From Lutraria lutraria (Eukaryota; Mollusca; Bivalvia; Venerida; Mactridae), in contig OZ026839.1 of the NCBI GenBank assembly GCA_964023205.1, forward strand, positions 17,204,386 through 17,268,385: a stretch of 64,000 nucleotides of DNA, written 5' to 3'. This document shows positions 37,111 through 50,100 of the stretch, piece by piece; the stretch's first letter is position 1, and every line of letters starts with the position of its first letter. Made by a program: the position numbers and the translations under genes. Below the pieces are notes generated by a model. The model was not told the DNA's origin. It saw only the letters and a program-made list of their open reading frames with translations, and did no database searches.

Positions 37111-37985
37111 ATACAATAATAATAATACAATGTAACTAGTTAGTAATATTACCTACCTTTATGAAACAAAGTCAACATAAGTGAAATAACCTAGCTAGCG
37201 GTCGAACATTTCCAAAATGTTGTGTGATTGGAAGTTGACATTTAAATCAATATATTTATGTTTGAATGTTACAATTCATAAGGATCACGCACCTCTAACT
37301 TTTAATCATAGACCAGAGACGTAGGCCTATAATACACAATTTTGTATTATACGTCTCTTTCATAGACATTTAAATATTAATTAGGGTCCGTTATCATTAA
37401 TTGAATACTTTATACTGTTTGATGAATAATCAAGCTAAATATTTGTCTTTTAACTCTATTTTAATAAAAGCATCTCAAATAACTCACATTTAAAGAAGTA
37501 TATGAAACAAAATGCGATAAAATCGATATGATCATCGCAAATAGACAAGAACAAAAGGGCGCTTAGGGCAACGAAATGTACCTAGACTGTGTTAAACAGT
37601 GTTTTACGAAAGCTACATTTGTACGCTCCTGCAGTACTGTTGTTTATCTAGGGTTTTAGATATATAGTTAAATATTGACCCCAAGATTGATCAAATTTTA
37701 ACATTGATCAATATTCAACGACTTTTTCTATCAAAATGTTGAAAACCTTTCAATGTTGAGAAAATACCTTTAGGATCAATTTTCAACGGGGTCAAAATTT
37801 AATGCTACACCGTAATCCGGGGTATGGGTAGTTCTGAACGGGTGTTCTGAATTTTATGTCGAACTACGGCAGAACTAAATTGGTTCCCGCTCCATGATGC
37901 AGTGCAAGGGCTTTGTACACTTAAGTCAACGGGAACCAGTCTAAGGCGGAAACTAAACTGGTTCCTATTTGGAACGGGTACCAGC
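37111..37985. other. KDSR upstream region
   Basis: Mostly AT-rich without recognisable elements. From 37880 it contains alternating GGTTCC and GGAACC words (four or five in about 110 bp), which can pair with one another. Confidence 0.4.
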
Positions 37986-38024
37986 TTACGTCAAAACATT
38001 ATATATATTTATTTAACTGTAATC
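37986..38024 (+). promoter_or_regulatory. KDSR 5' leader with CRE-like and TATA-like sequences
   Basis: TTACGTCA (about 37987-37994) resembles a CRE half-palindrome and is followed by TATATATATTTATTT directly before the start codon. Either could be core promoter, but a TATA box this close would leave almost no 5' UTR, so this is tentative. Confidence 0.25.
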
Positions 38025-38129
38025 ATGTTTTGGTGCATCGCTTTGATATCAATATTTATTATTATTTTAGCTATTGTGTCTAGAAGATTAGCTCCAACTC
38101 GTGTACATTTGAAGAACAAGCATGTAGTC
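38025..38129 (+). CDS. KDSR: KDSR coding exon 1
   Basis: Residues 1-35: membrane anchor MFWCIALISIFIIILAIVS, then the linker to the first beta strand (KHVV). Donor GTC|GTAAGT, phase 0. Confidence 0.9.
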
Positions 38130-41100
38130 GTAAGTATGTCATATGTTTTCGCGACTAGTTCAAACTAGCTTTTTAAAGTTTTTGATTGCTGATTGTTAAT
38201 CATAATAATGGCAGTTCGTCATGTAACCTATAACTGGACTGTCACGTTTTTATCTCTGTTTAAGACTCAGAGATGATTGAACGTATTTCTAGTGGTAATG
38301 CAATTGACTACTTTGTAAAAGAAATGTTTATATTATGAAAAAATTGTACGATGGAATGGTAAACATTTAAATTAAATTTGTATACGAAATATTTATATCA
38401 TCAAGGACTTATATACATACATGGATTCGCATCTTCCGTATTAAAAGTAATCAAATCCTGCGGTAATTACAGGCTTCGCGAATGACAAAAAAATCTGTCG
38501 GACATTCGGTCTGACAAGCTGAAATATTCTGCTAGACCGAAAAGAAATCTGTCAGACCGAAAAGGTAAACAAGTATAAATGTGTATACATCAGGTAAATA
38601 AGTCACCTGACAGTCGGTCTGATGAGATAAGATTCTTTATCGGACCAACACACAATCTATCTGACATGTCCTTTGGTCAGGTGCCTTTCGCAAAGTTTGT
38701 AATGACTCATGAATCAACGGGATTTCATGCTCTTGTTTATAAAAGGGAAAATACAAAAATAGCCGTGATGATCGGAATGTTAACAACAGCAAAAATATCT
38801 GTGGTATTCCGAATGTTTAATCTCGGAGACGAAAGGATTATAATAGACGTCCGCCATCTTCTGATCTTGGAATTTCAAATGTTCGACTGATGCCTTTGTC
38901 AATGCTTATACTTAGACATTGTGGATTATAACTGTTATAGTAGAGATATAAATGTTCAGTTCTCCTGTTTCTTCTCTCCTGGGGCGGCTTTGAAATTACC
39001 ATAGCTTTCATTAGCCTTTCAAGTGTTTTGGTGCCATTGTGTGGCACCGTATACTGGAAGCAGACCTTCTTCCCTTCAAGACATAGCGATAGGTAAACTG
39101 AAAGTATATTATTTTAGGAAAATCATTAGGTGTTCCTGGTGAATGAATCAAAATTTAATCCGTATACGAGTATGTATATCATAAACAGTCACTAACTGTC
39201 ATGGAAAAACAAGTTGCAAATCGGACACTGTGTACGTGTTGTGACTGTAATACATTCGTTATTTACGATTTTCAGTCACAACCGTTTTTCCTGCTTATAC
39301 ATTAATGCAGTCAACCTTGTTGTTTAGTAATCTAAATCTAAATTGTTTAATCTTGTTTAATTGGTTATTATCATACTCTCTAACTTTTTACCTATTCATA
39401 AACTGACCAATGATTATTTTAACCAATTGGAATTGTTATTACTTTCTGTATATGTCATCATTCGTAGGGTATACATTCGTGGATGTAAACAGTCCGGTCG
39501 GCCCCGATTAGAGATCTCGCCTCTCGTGGTAAGAATCTCTACTTAGAGACAGTTTGACTTAGGTCTAAAACCTTGTTAGAGCTTAGGTTCCGTTACTAGA
39601 GTGCCAGCACTCATCCAGTAATATACTGAATACTATTAGTTTGTAAATTTAATAATTTAGACATACCGTGTTATAATTATTGACTGGTTAGGCACATTCT
39701 ATAAATTGCATTAAATATCTGATCACTTCATAATATATCTAACTGATGTAAATTATTTCATAGTATGTAAATGATGTAAATATAACTATACATTGATTGT
39801 CTCAGAATAAAATTTAATGTGTTGTGGTTTATTTGGTTGTTAGACAAGCTAGTCTTTTATGAATACAAAAACTATACCAAAGGAAACTATATTGGGAACT
39901 ACTCAACTATACACAACAACTCAAACAATCAGGTCATATTTGACACGCCACTGCCACAGGCAAGTAATAGATACAGTACGAGTTTTTCTTCCAAAGTGTC
40001 TTCTTACAGACGCTAAGAGACGGTTCGCTTAGATAAACAACCAATTTGTCCGAGGCGAAGCCGAGGATAAAATGGTTGTTTATCTAAGGGAACCGTCTTC
40101 TTAGCATCTGTAAGAAGACATTTTTGAAGAAAATACGAGTATGTTTATCTGACTTATTATGTCTTATACGACGATAAAGGATAATGACCACGTGTAAGTT
40201 GAGTTATTGAAAAGAAGACACTTTTTGATGGATACTGTACAGTAATGGAAGAAGATATGGGTCGTTAAAAGTGTTGTGTCTGCCTGAAAGCGCTGAAAAA
40301 TATTTACTTTCAACAAAAAGCAACAAAAAATCGAATCAAAGGCACGAAAATATTGTTTTTTAGATTTTCATCATAAAAAAGATTGGTTGGAAAGAATGCA
40401 TTTTAAGAAAAGGCTAAAATTTCAATGATATTTTTTTGTTGATTTGCTGAAAATTACACTTGCTGCTTTGGTAAACCAATTCATATATAGAAGTTGTAGC
40501 CTTACTTGTTAAATATCTCTCTGAAGCTGACTTAGAATGTCACCCAGAATAATATAGTCACTTAGTTGTACTTAGAACTCAAATGATCCCATCATGGGCA
40601 CTTCCACTTTTCAGAATTGTCCCCCAATACAAATTACAATGAAATGTTTATTTTTCAAAATTACTATTCAGAACAAAGTATATAAATCACATCTATAGTG
40701 ATTAATGTATTTATATGAATAAACTCAAATATTTAAAAATGATATTTTGCTTATTAAATACGGCTGCCTGTTCTTCTTTCATAATGTAAATATTAAAAAC
40801 TTTTGACTGATCATTAGCAGAACATCTTGTGCTTCAAGCACTTAGCATCTAATGATTTGACTAACATAATTGAATGTTTTATCATTAGGTGACTGGAGGA
40901 TCTAGTGGTATTGGTAAAGCTATTGCTGTTACAGCTGCTGAAAGAGGAGCCAGTGTGACAATACTTGCTAGAAATAAGGTATTTATCCTTAATGGACTTT
41001 CTATTCTATTTAGCTGTTTAATGCTTTAAGGAAACCCCTCTGTGCCGGCCTATGATACTTTAATGTGAAAACTGTTGGCCTTCCAATCTTGATTGTCGAA

Positions 41101-44100
41101 AAAAGATTGAATTGGCAAAATTTGGGCTATATTATATATGTTCATGTATATACATGTAATTGTAAAGTCTATAATTGTCAAGTATACAGTTGTCATGTAT
41201 ATAATTGTCAAGTATATAATTAAATGTGTATAATTGTCATGTAGATCAGGGCTCGACATTAACGCTTATCCGATTGTCCGGGACAACTAAATTATTGGTT
41301 CGGACAAGCTGAACCAAGCAGTCGCTAGTCCGACGGGGCAAGTAGATTTCCTGTGGTGAATTGCTATGGGAAGCTAATAATTCATGCTTCCAAAACAATT
41401 GCTCTGTTGAATTCAGCGCTTTGCGTTACAGTGTTTACCTTTTACCGGATGTATGCACTGTGCACGCGCGGCTACATAGTCAGAATAACACTGCATTGAC
41501 TTCGACGGACAGTCGCGACGCGATTACTTCCCTTTCAATTTTACGACATTAATGATCTCACTTACGGTATGATTACATAAGAAACCGGGACGCTCGAAAT
41601 ATAAAATGTTAAACCTATTCGCATTTGGGTTTGGCTCGCCAAAAAAGAAAATTAATGAAAGCGGGGATAAAAAGCAGACAGAAAGGGCAGAAATGAAGGA
41701 AAAATACGGGGAAAAAAACGTACACGTGGCTACACTTTATTATTTACAAGTGTCAATCTATTTCATGTACAACAACATATATATTTTAAATTTTGAATAA
41801 CAAATTGTCTGTAAAAGGTCTGGACAAGTAAGAGTTGTGTCTGGACAAGTTTATTTTCCAGCAACTTGCCCAAATGGGCAAGTGACTTTAAAAGTTAATG
41901 TCGAGCCCTGTAGATATTTGTAATGTATATAATTGTGAAGTATATTATAGTCCTGTATATTAATGTCATATATATATAATTGTCTAGTATATAGTTGACA
42001 TGTATATTATAGTCATATATGTATAATTTACTAGTATATAGTTGACATGTATATTAATATTATATATATATAATTGTCTAGTATATAGTTGACATGTATA
42101 TTAATGTCATATATCTATAATTGTCTAGTATATATTTGACATGTATATTATTGTCTAGTACAGTTGAAACTCATTATATCGAAATTGCTTATATCGAAAT
42201 CGCTTATATCGAAGTAAAGATAAAGTCCCGATTTTTATCCTTCTTATTACATATAAAAAACGCACATATATCGAATTCGTGGTTTTCAATATTTTCATAT
42301 ATTGAAGTAGATTTTCGGTCCAAATCAAATGTTTTCAACTATAAAGTGACCATCTATCGAACCAATTATGTCGCCAACTTACAAAAGAAGTCTTATGCAT
42401 ATTTGAAATGTATATACAGTCGAAACTCATTATATCGAAATCGCTTATATCGAAATCCCGCTTATATCAAAGTAAATATAAAGTCCCGATTTTTATCCTT
42501 CTTATTACATATTAAAAAAACGCACGTATATCGAATTCGTGGTTCTCGATATTTTTATATATCGAAGTAGATTTTCGGTCCGAACCAAATATTTTCAACT
42601 ATAAAGTGACCATCTATGTCGAACCAATTATGTCGCCAACTTACAAAAGAAATGTTCGCACCTTTTCCGCAAACAAACACAATTTAAAATCGATATTTAA
42701 TTATTGACAGCTGTATAAACATGTTAGTGTCCATTCTAACGATTATAAAACTGATACAAACTTTCGTTGATGAAGCAAATTATTATTAATGCTGCTATAC
42801 GCTCATTTGAAACAATCTTATGCATATTTGAAATGTATAGCAAAATATATATATCGAAAGTACCCGTATAAGTACCGGTATAAATGCCGTATTCTAATAA
42901 CCCATTACAATCCCGTACACTAAATAACACGATTACGTTATAATTACAACACACTGACTTTAGCTCTAAAATGTAAACACGGGTATCGAAATTCCTATAT
43001 CAAAGTTCGTTTATATCGAAGTATTTTGGCAAGCCCCACAAACTTCGATATAACGAGTTTTGACTGTAGCAAAATAAATGTATCGAAAGTACCCGTATAA
43101 GGACCGGTATAAATGCCATATTCTTATTACCCGTTACCATCCCATTCACCAAATAACACAATTACGTTATATTATTACACTGACTTTAGCTCTAAAATTT
43201 AAACACAGGTATCAAAATTCCTATATCGAAGTTCGTTTATATCGAACTATTTTGGCAGGTCCCCCGAACTTCAATATAGCGAGTTTCGACTGTGTATAGT
43301 TGTCAAGTATATAATTGATATAATTGTCAAGTATATAGTTGACATGTGTATAATTGTCTTGAGTGTTATTATCAAGTATATAGTTGACATGTATATGATT
43401 GAATTGTCAAGTATATAGTTGACATGTATATGATTGAATTGTCAAGTATATAGTTGACATGTATATGATTGAATTGTCAAGTATATAGTTGACATGTATA
43501 TAATTGTCAAGCTGTATTAGGTGATCCTAAAATTTAATGTGTTTGGGGTTACACTACATGTACCTTCTTACCAAAAATGGCCCTACCCATAGTTTTTGGT
43601 CTCTTGGATAAATTTCTTTTTCAATATAAGTAGCATTTTGATAGTAGTATTTTGGATTCAGTGTAAAAAAAAAAATTGTAAAAATATATATATATCCTAC
43701 TTTCCTATCCACTGAAAACTCTCTGGGTAGGGTTACCCCAAGCAAACATTTTTTAAAGGATGGCCTTAATAAAAAGAGACATAGTTATAACTGCATTCTT
43801 GGTTATATGTAATCCAGATTTGTATCTGGTAAAAATTTTATGCCTCAGACATAACTAATTAACTATCTTTCTGAATGTTTATAAAAATACATATAAGTCG
43901 GTGTATGAAAAGCTGATTTATAGCATTGAATCAAATGTACAAAATGTATGTATTATAAATAAAATCTCTGATTGCTTCAACAGAACTGCATCTTTAGTCC
44001 TGTATGTCTCTTTCTTACAGCTCAGGCTTGAAGAAGCTAAGACAGAAATTCAGCAAAAGTTACAGACAGGTTGTAAAGTCCAGTGTATATCAGTGGACCT

Positions 44101-47100
44101 ATCTACAAACTATGATGATGTAAAGAAGGCTGTTACTGAGGTTTGTAAATGAAATTGTATGTTTCAGTTGTTAAGTAAGTTCATCTGTTTATGATTATGA
44201 TAGTTGACTTTGAGACTCTGCAGGGTGTCCACGGTCAGGGAAAAAGTCAGGGAAAAATTATTTTTTTCAAGGTCAGGGAATTTTGGAATTTAAGAAAAAG
44301 TCAGGGAAAAGTCAGGGAATTTTGAAATGACAAATCTATGGATGATAAAACATGAAGAAGAAAGGCTAAGGCAGTTTCTTCAATGTAATAATAATATTAT
44401 TATTATGAAGGAAATGTAAACTGTACTGCAAGATTGTGCATGCATCTGTCTTGCGTAACATTTTGTACCACAAATCAATATATATACCCTACTTAAGAAA
44501 ATAGTGTAATTCTTCTCATTTTCAATACTTACTGCTATGGGTTCTTTGTTTTGTAGCACTTAATATTTTGTCATGCTTATTAAGAATTTCAACTTTACTT
44601 TCACTTAATGTCTACAAGTTATTAGAAGTCAACATTTGTAACTGATATATATATACATTTAATTGCTTATGTATGGATTGCTTAAATAATGTAATTTTAT
44701 TAGAGCTATATGTTAAGCTCTCTGTAACTGTACAAACCATACGCATGCATGTTAAAATATGTGGTAGCTAAAACATTCTTCTTTGCTTGTATTAGACAAA
44801 TTTCATTTTAGTTTTTAGCTCACATGTCACAAAGTGACAAAGTGAGCTATTAGGATCACTCTCCGTCCGGCGTCGTGCGGTGTGCGTCGTGCGTCGTCAA
44901 ACTTTTTGTTGTGACCACACTAGGGGCCACATTATTGACTCAATTTTAGCAAAACTGGGTCAGAACGTTAATATCAACAAAATCTCGGACGAGTTCGATA
45001 TTGGGCCATTTGGGGTCAAAAACTAGGTCACCAGGGCCAAATAAGGGAAAACCTTGTGAACACTTTAGAAATCACTGTTTTGACTTTATCTTCATGAAAC
45101 TTTGTCAGAATGTTTATTTTGATAATATGTAGGTCAAGGTTGATAATGGGTCATTTCTGTAGTAAAATTAGGTCACTAGGGCAAATTGCTGGAAAACCTT
45201 GTGAACACTCTAGAAGTCACTGTTTTGATTGGATGATCATGAAACCTTGTCAGAATGTTTGTCTTCATAATATCTTGGACGAGTTCGAACATGGGTCATC
45301 TTGGGTCAAAAACTAGGTCGCTAGGTCAAATCTTATGAAAAACCATGTTAACACTGTAGATTTCACAGTTATTATTGGATCTTCACCAAACTTTGTCAAA
45401 TCGTTTGTTTAAATGATATAACGGTCAAGTATAAATATGGGTCATCTGGGGTCAATAACTAGGTCACCAGGTCAAATCTTAGGAAAACTTTGTTAACACT
45501 GTAGATGTCACAGTTTTAATTGGATCTTCACCAAACCTTGTCAAAATGTTTGCCTCAATGATATGTGGGTCAAGGATGAACATGGGTGAGCCGGGTTCAA
45601 AAACTGGGTCACAAGGTCAAATCTTAGGTAAAAATCTTGTAAAAGCTCTAAATGTCATGGTTTTGATTAGATCTTGGCCAAACCTTGTCAGATTGTTTGT
45701 CTTAATGATATTAAGGACAAGTTCAAATATGGGTCACCTAGGGTCAAAAACCAGGTCACAAGGTCAAATCTTAGGAAAACCTTATTAACACTGTAGATGT
45801 CAAATTTTGATTGTATCTTCACCAAACCTAGTCAGACTGTTTGTCTTAATAATATGTAAGACAAATTCGAACATCTATAGGTCGTCTGGGGTCAAAAACT
45901 AGGTCACCGGTTCAAAACAATGTTTTAATGAGTGAACAGTGATTGCCATGTGAGCGATATAGGGCCATCTTGGCCCTCTTGTTATATGATTGACCAGTTA
46001 TTCTATGAGTTGTAGCAAATTGTCGATTAGCATGCCAATGATGGACAAAATAAAAAAGCTATTCAGATAAGATTTATATCTCTTCATAAGCGTTACTTGA
46101 AAAGGAAAGTGAGAAAGGGCACTTCAAAATACAAATATATAAAAAGACTTATATCATTGAATTTTAAAGTGACTAACAAGACTTACATCAATTTCATTTT
46201 TGCAGATACTTTATATATATTTAAAATTTAAAAAAATCGTCTTGTCCAAAACCACAAGGCCTAGAGCTAAGATATTTGATATGTAGCATTGTGTAGCAGA
46301 CCTCTACTATGTTTGCTCTAATTATGGTTGGGTAGTCAAAATCGGCACTGCCCTGGGGTCACTAGATTTATATAGGCCCATAGAGGAAAATTTTTTAAAT
46401 CTTCTTGTCCGAAACCACGAGGCCTAGGGCTTAGATATTTCGGATGTAGCATTTTCTTGTTGACCTCTACCAAGTTTGTTCAAATCATGGCCCCATGGTC
46501 AATATTGGCCCAGCCCCGGGGGTCACTTGATTTCAACACCTACTTAAGAGTTTTGGTAGATAATTCTTTACCATGTCAAAAAAAAATTATTATGTGTGTT
46601 TTGTGATTTAAATGATATTGATGATGAATTTAATTTTATATGTAAATGTCAGTGTTTTAATTATATTCGTAAATTATACATTGATAAATATTTTTATGTT
46701 AGACCTAGTATGCATAAACATATTGAACTGTTTAATTGTAGAAAAAAGAAACTATTCTTAAATTTTGTAAACTTGCATTCAACCGCAGAATTGTTCTTCT
46801 GAGTAGTAACTGATAAATAAAGAAAATAAAAAATCTTCCTCTTAAGTAATAAATTATGAAATTGGTTTGTTACATACATGTTTAAACTTTATTTGTGACC
46901 ATGTTTGTATGTGATGTATATATGTTATATATGTTAACATGTACAAATTGTACAAGTATAATAAAGTCTCTGTTCTGTTCTATTTCTGTCTGTATTTTAT
47001 CTGGAATAAGATGGCTGAAAATGTACCTACAATATAACATGTATTCAATTTGGTATGACCTTATGTTTGTATTCTACATGTGTTGACAGGCTGAGGAAAA

Positions 47101-50100
47101 GCTGGGTCCTGTGTTTATGCTGGTCAATTCTGCTGGTACATCTGTGAGTCGATCGTTTCAAGATTTAGATGCCAATGATTTTAAGGTAGCTTATCTCTAT
47201 ATTCAGTTTAATAGTATTTAGTGAGCTCGTGTTTTATTAAAGGAAGAAAAGCACATCTGAATTCACTGTAATAATCAATACTCTGAATAATAACATTTGT
47301 GACTATCACATTACATTACTATCACATTACATTACTGTCACATTACATTACTATCATATTACATTACTGTCACATTACATTACCGACACATTACATTACC
47401 ATCACATCACATTACTATCACATTACATTACCATCACATTACATTACCATCACAATACATTACTGTCACATTACTGTCACAATACATTACTATCACATTA
47501 TAGGGCTGTGGATTGTTGGGTAAGTGGCAATCCGATCCAATCCACGATTCAGCACTTACGATCCACAAAGCGAATCACGAATTTTTTGTTATCAAGTAAC
47601 CCATCTAAAACTTCAATATTGTAGTCCTGAAGACAGCAATCAATATAATTAAACCTTGTTCTATGGCTTAAATTTATACGTACTCCCTTCCAGTTAATTG
47701 ATTTACCAGCATCATTCTTTAAAGAACCGATTGGACATCTTGGCAAACAAAGTAGTCCATGATGAGACAATATTCATTCAGAGAAAAGTTTTTTTTTTAA
47801 GAACAAAGAATACACTTTTAATTTGTTAAAAACAAGATCGCAAACCACGAATCTTAGTAATGACGATTATTCATACTCGATTTTTAGCTCACAGCTTTTA
47901 GGATCGTTGAATGTCCGGCGTCTGTCGTACGTCCACAATTAGTTTGTTTACACTCTAGCAACTGCAGAATCTTAAAGAATCATGATTAAACTTGCTCACA
48001 ATGTATATGGCCACAATGTCTCGGCTAAGTTCAATTATGGGCAAAATCGGACAATAACTTCTAGTGTTACGGGCCCTTGAATTACAAAATTTGCTATATT
48101 TAGCTTGTTTACACTCTAGCGCCTTTATTTATTCACCAATCCTAATAATATTTTCAGTAAATGTGTATAACCAAAAGATCTTGGACAAGTTCAAATATAG
48201 GCAAAATCGGATCAGAACTTCAAGAGTAATGGGCCCTTGACTTAGAAAATTTGCTATATTTGAGTTTGTTTACACTCTAGCGCATTCATTTATTCACCAA
48301 TCCTAATAATATTTTCAGTAAATGCGTATAACCAAAAGATCTTAGACAAGTTCGATTATGGGCGGAATCGGACCACATCTTCAAGAGTTATGGGCCCTTG
48401 ACTTAGCAAATTTGCTATATTTTAGCTTGTTTACACTCTAGCGCCTTCATTTATTCACCGATCCTAATCTTATTTACAATGAATGTGTATGACCTTATGG
48501 TTATGGACAAGTTCAGTTATGGGTGGAATCGGATCACAACTTAAAGAGTTATGGGCCCTTGGATTAGAAAATTTGCTACATTTTAGCTTGTTTAACAGTA
48601 TTATACCTTCATTGTTGGTTTTGATCTCAAAATCTACGTAAAAATGAGTTTTACGAGATGGAAACTATATTACCTGGTCATTATTTATTGGCCTTTGTTC
48701 TCAGGTGAGCGATAGTTCAATTTGATTCGTGAATACCCGAGTACTCAGATACTCGCCACAGATCTATCACATTACATTACTATCCAATTACAATTGATAC
48801 AATTATCACTTTTTGGCGACAGAAAAGTAAAGAAACAAGATGTGTTCATGAAACACAATGCCCCTGTTCAATGATACATATGGACACTAAATATAAAAAA
48901 GGTATATAATAAACAAAGGACAATAACTCTGCCAGCAATTAAAAATAAATGTAAACAAGGGCAATAACTCTGCAAACAAGAGACAGGCATTGTCACAGAA
49001 CCGGGCTTTCATTCTGCAGACGCTTATCCCTTGAGAAATGTATGAGTTTCACACAAGAGTATTTCTGTATGCATTACATATGCACAAAATAAAGACAGGG
49101 CCATAAATAAGTAAAAAATGATCGAATCATGAAATCTTGACAACATGCATTAGGTATCTTGAGAACAATAGTTCCATGAAAGTTTTATCAAAATCCCTTG
49201 AGAAAAGTAGGAAACAAGAGTATTTCGCTGTTACAATCGCACAAAATAAACAAAGGGCCATAATTCCATAAAAAATGATCAAATCACAAAACCTTGAATA
49301 TATGTATGGGGTTCTTGGCAACAACAAGCCTGTGAAAGTTTCTTAAAAGTCCCATGAAAAATGTAGTAGTAGTAGTAGTAGTAGTATCCTAAAAGAAATG
49401 TAGGATTTTTTTTAAACACAATGACCCCGTGACTTTGACATTTGACCTACTGACCTGAAAATGCACAGGTCCTGCAAAGGTTGTTATTAGGAACCTACAT
49501 AATTATGAAGTTTGATGAATGTAAGTGCAAGCGTTTTGATTTTATAGGCAAGGTTAAAGACAGAGTGACCAAAAACAATATGCCCCCTATCTATCGATAC
49601 AGGGGCATAAATATCGTGTATTTTAAGTTTGATGTACTTGTTGGAAACCTCTGAGAATTCTATACAAGTAAGTCATTATCTCCATCAGAGTCCTGATATT
49701 ATTTCATCATTCATAGAATGAAATAAGGGTTAAGACAATGTAGCAGACCACATTGGAATCTGGAATTTGTTTAAATCTTTGTAGAAAATGATGGAAATGA
49801 ATTACTATAGTGCAATTTTTACAACTAAAGCATCGGTTGACTCTATGGTACAACAACAACAGGGTAGAATTGTTTTCCTCTCTTCTCAAGCTGGTCAGAT
49901 TGGACTATTTGGATTTTCAGCATATTCAGGATCTAAGTTTGCTCTTAGAGGAATGGCAGAAGCTTTACAAATGGAGGTATGCTTATATTTATATGTTTGT
50001 GTAATATTTGTGTCTATATTTTTGTCTTCATGGCCCTCTCCAACCTTTGAACTCTTTCATATTTTTTTTTTTGAAGTTGAGACGTAAATTTTTGAAACGT

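Noticed and set aside
37902..38024. Extended KDSR N-terminus from the upstream ATG at 37902
   Set aside because: The extra 41 residues have no counterpart in KDSR and would place the membrane anchor internally; the Met at 38025 gives the expected N-terminus.
38579..38890. 103-codon ORF in KDSR intron 1 as a nested gene
   Set aside because: No recognisable domain, signal or splice context; kept only as a note in the intron entry.
44813..45983. ORFs such as 45110-45316 and 45546-45788 as small proteins
   Set aside because: They are translations of tandem units inside a non-autonomous element and recur in its other copies.
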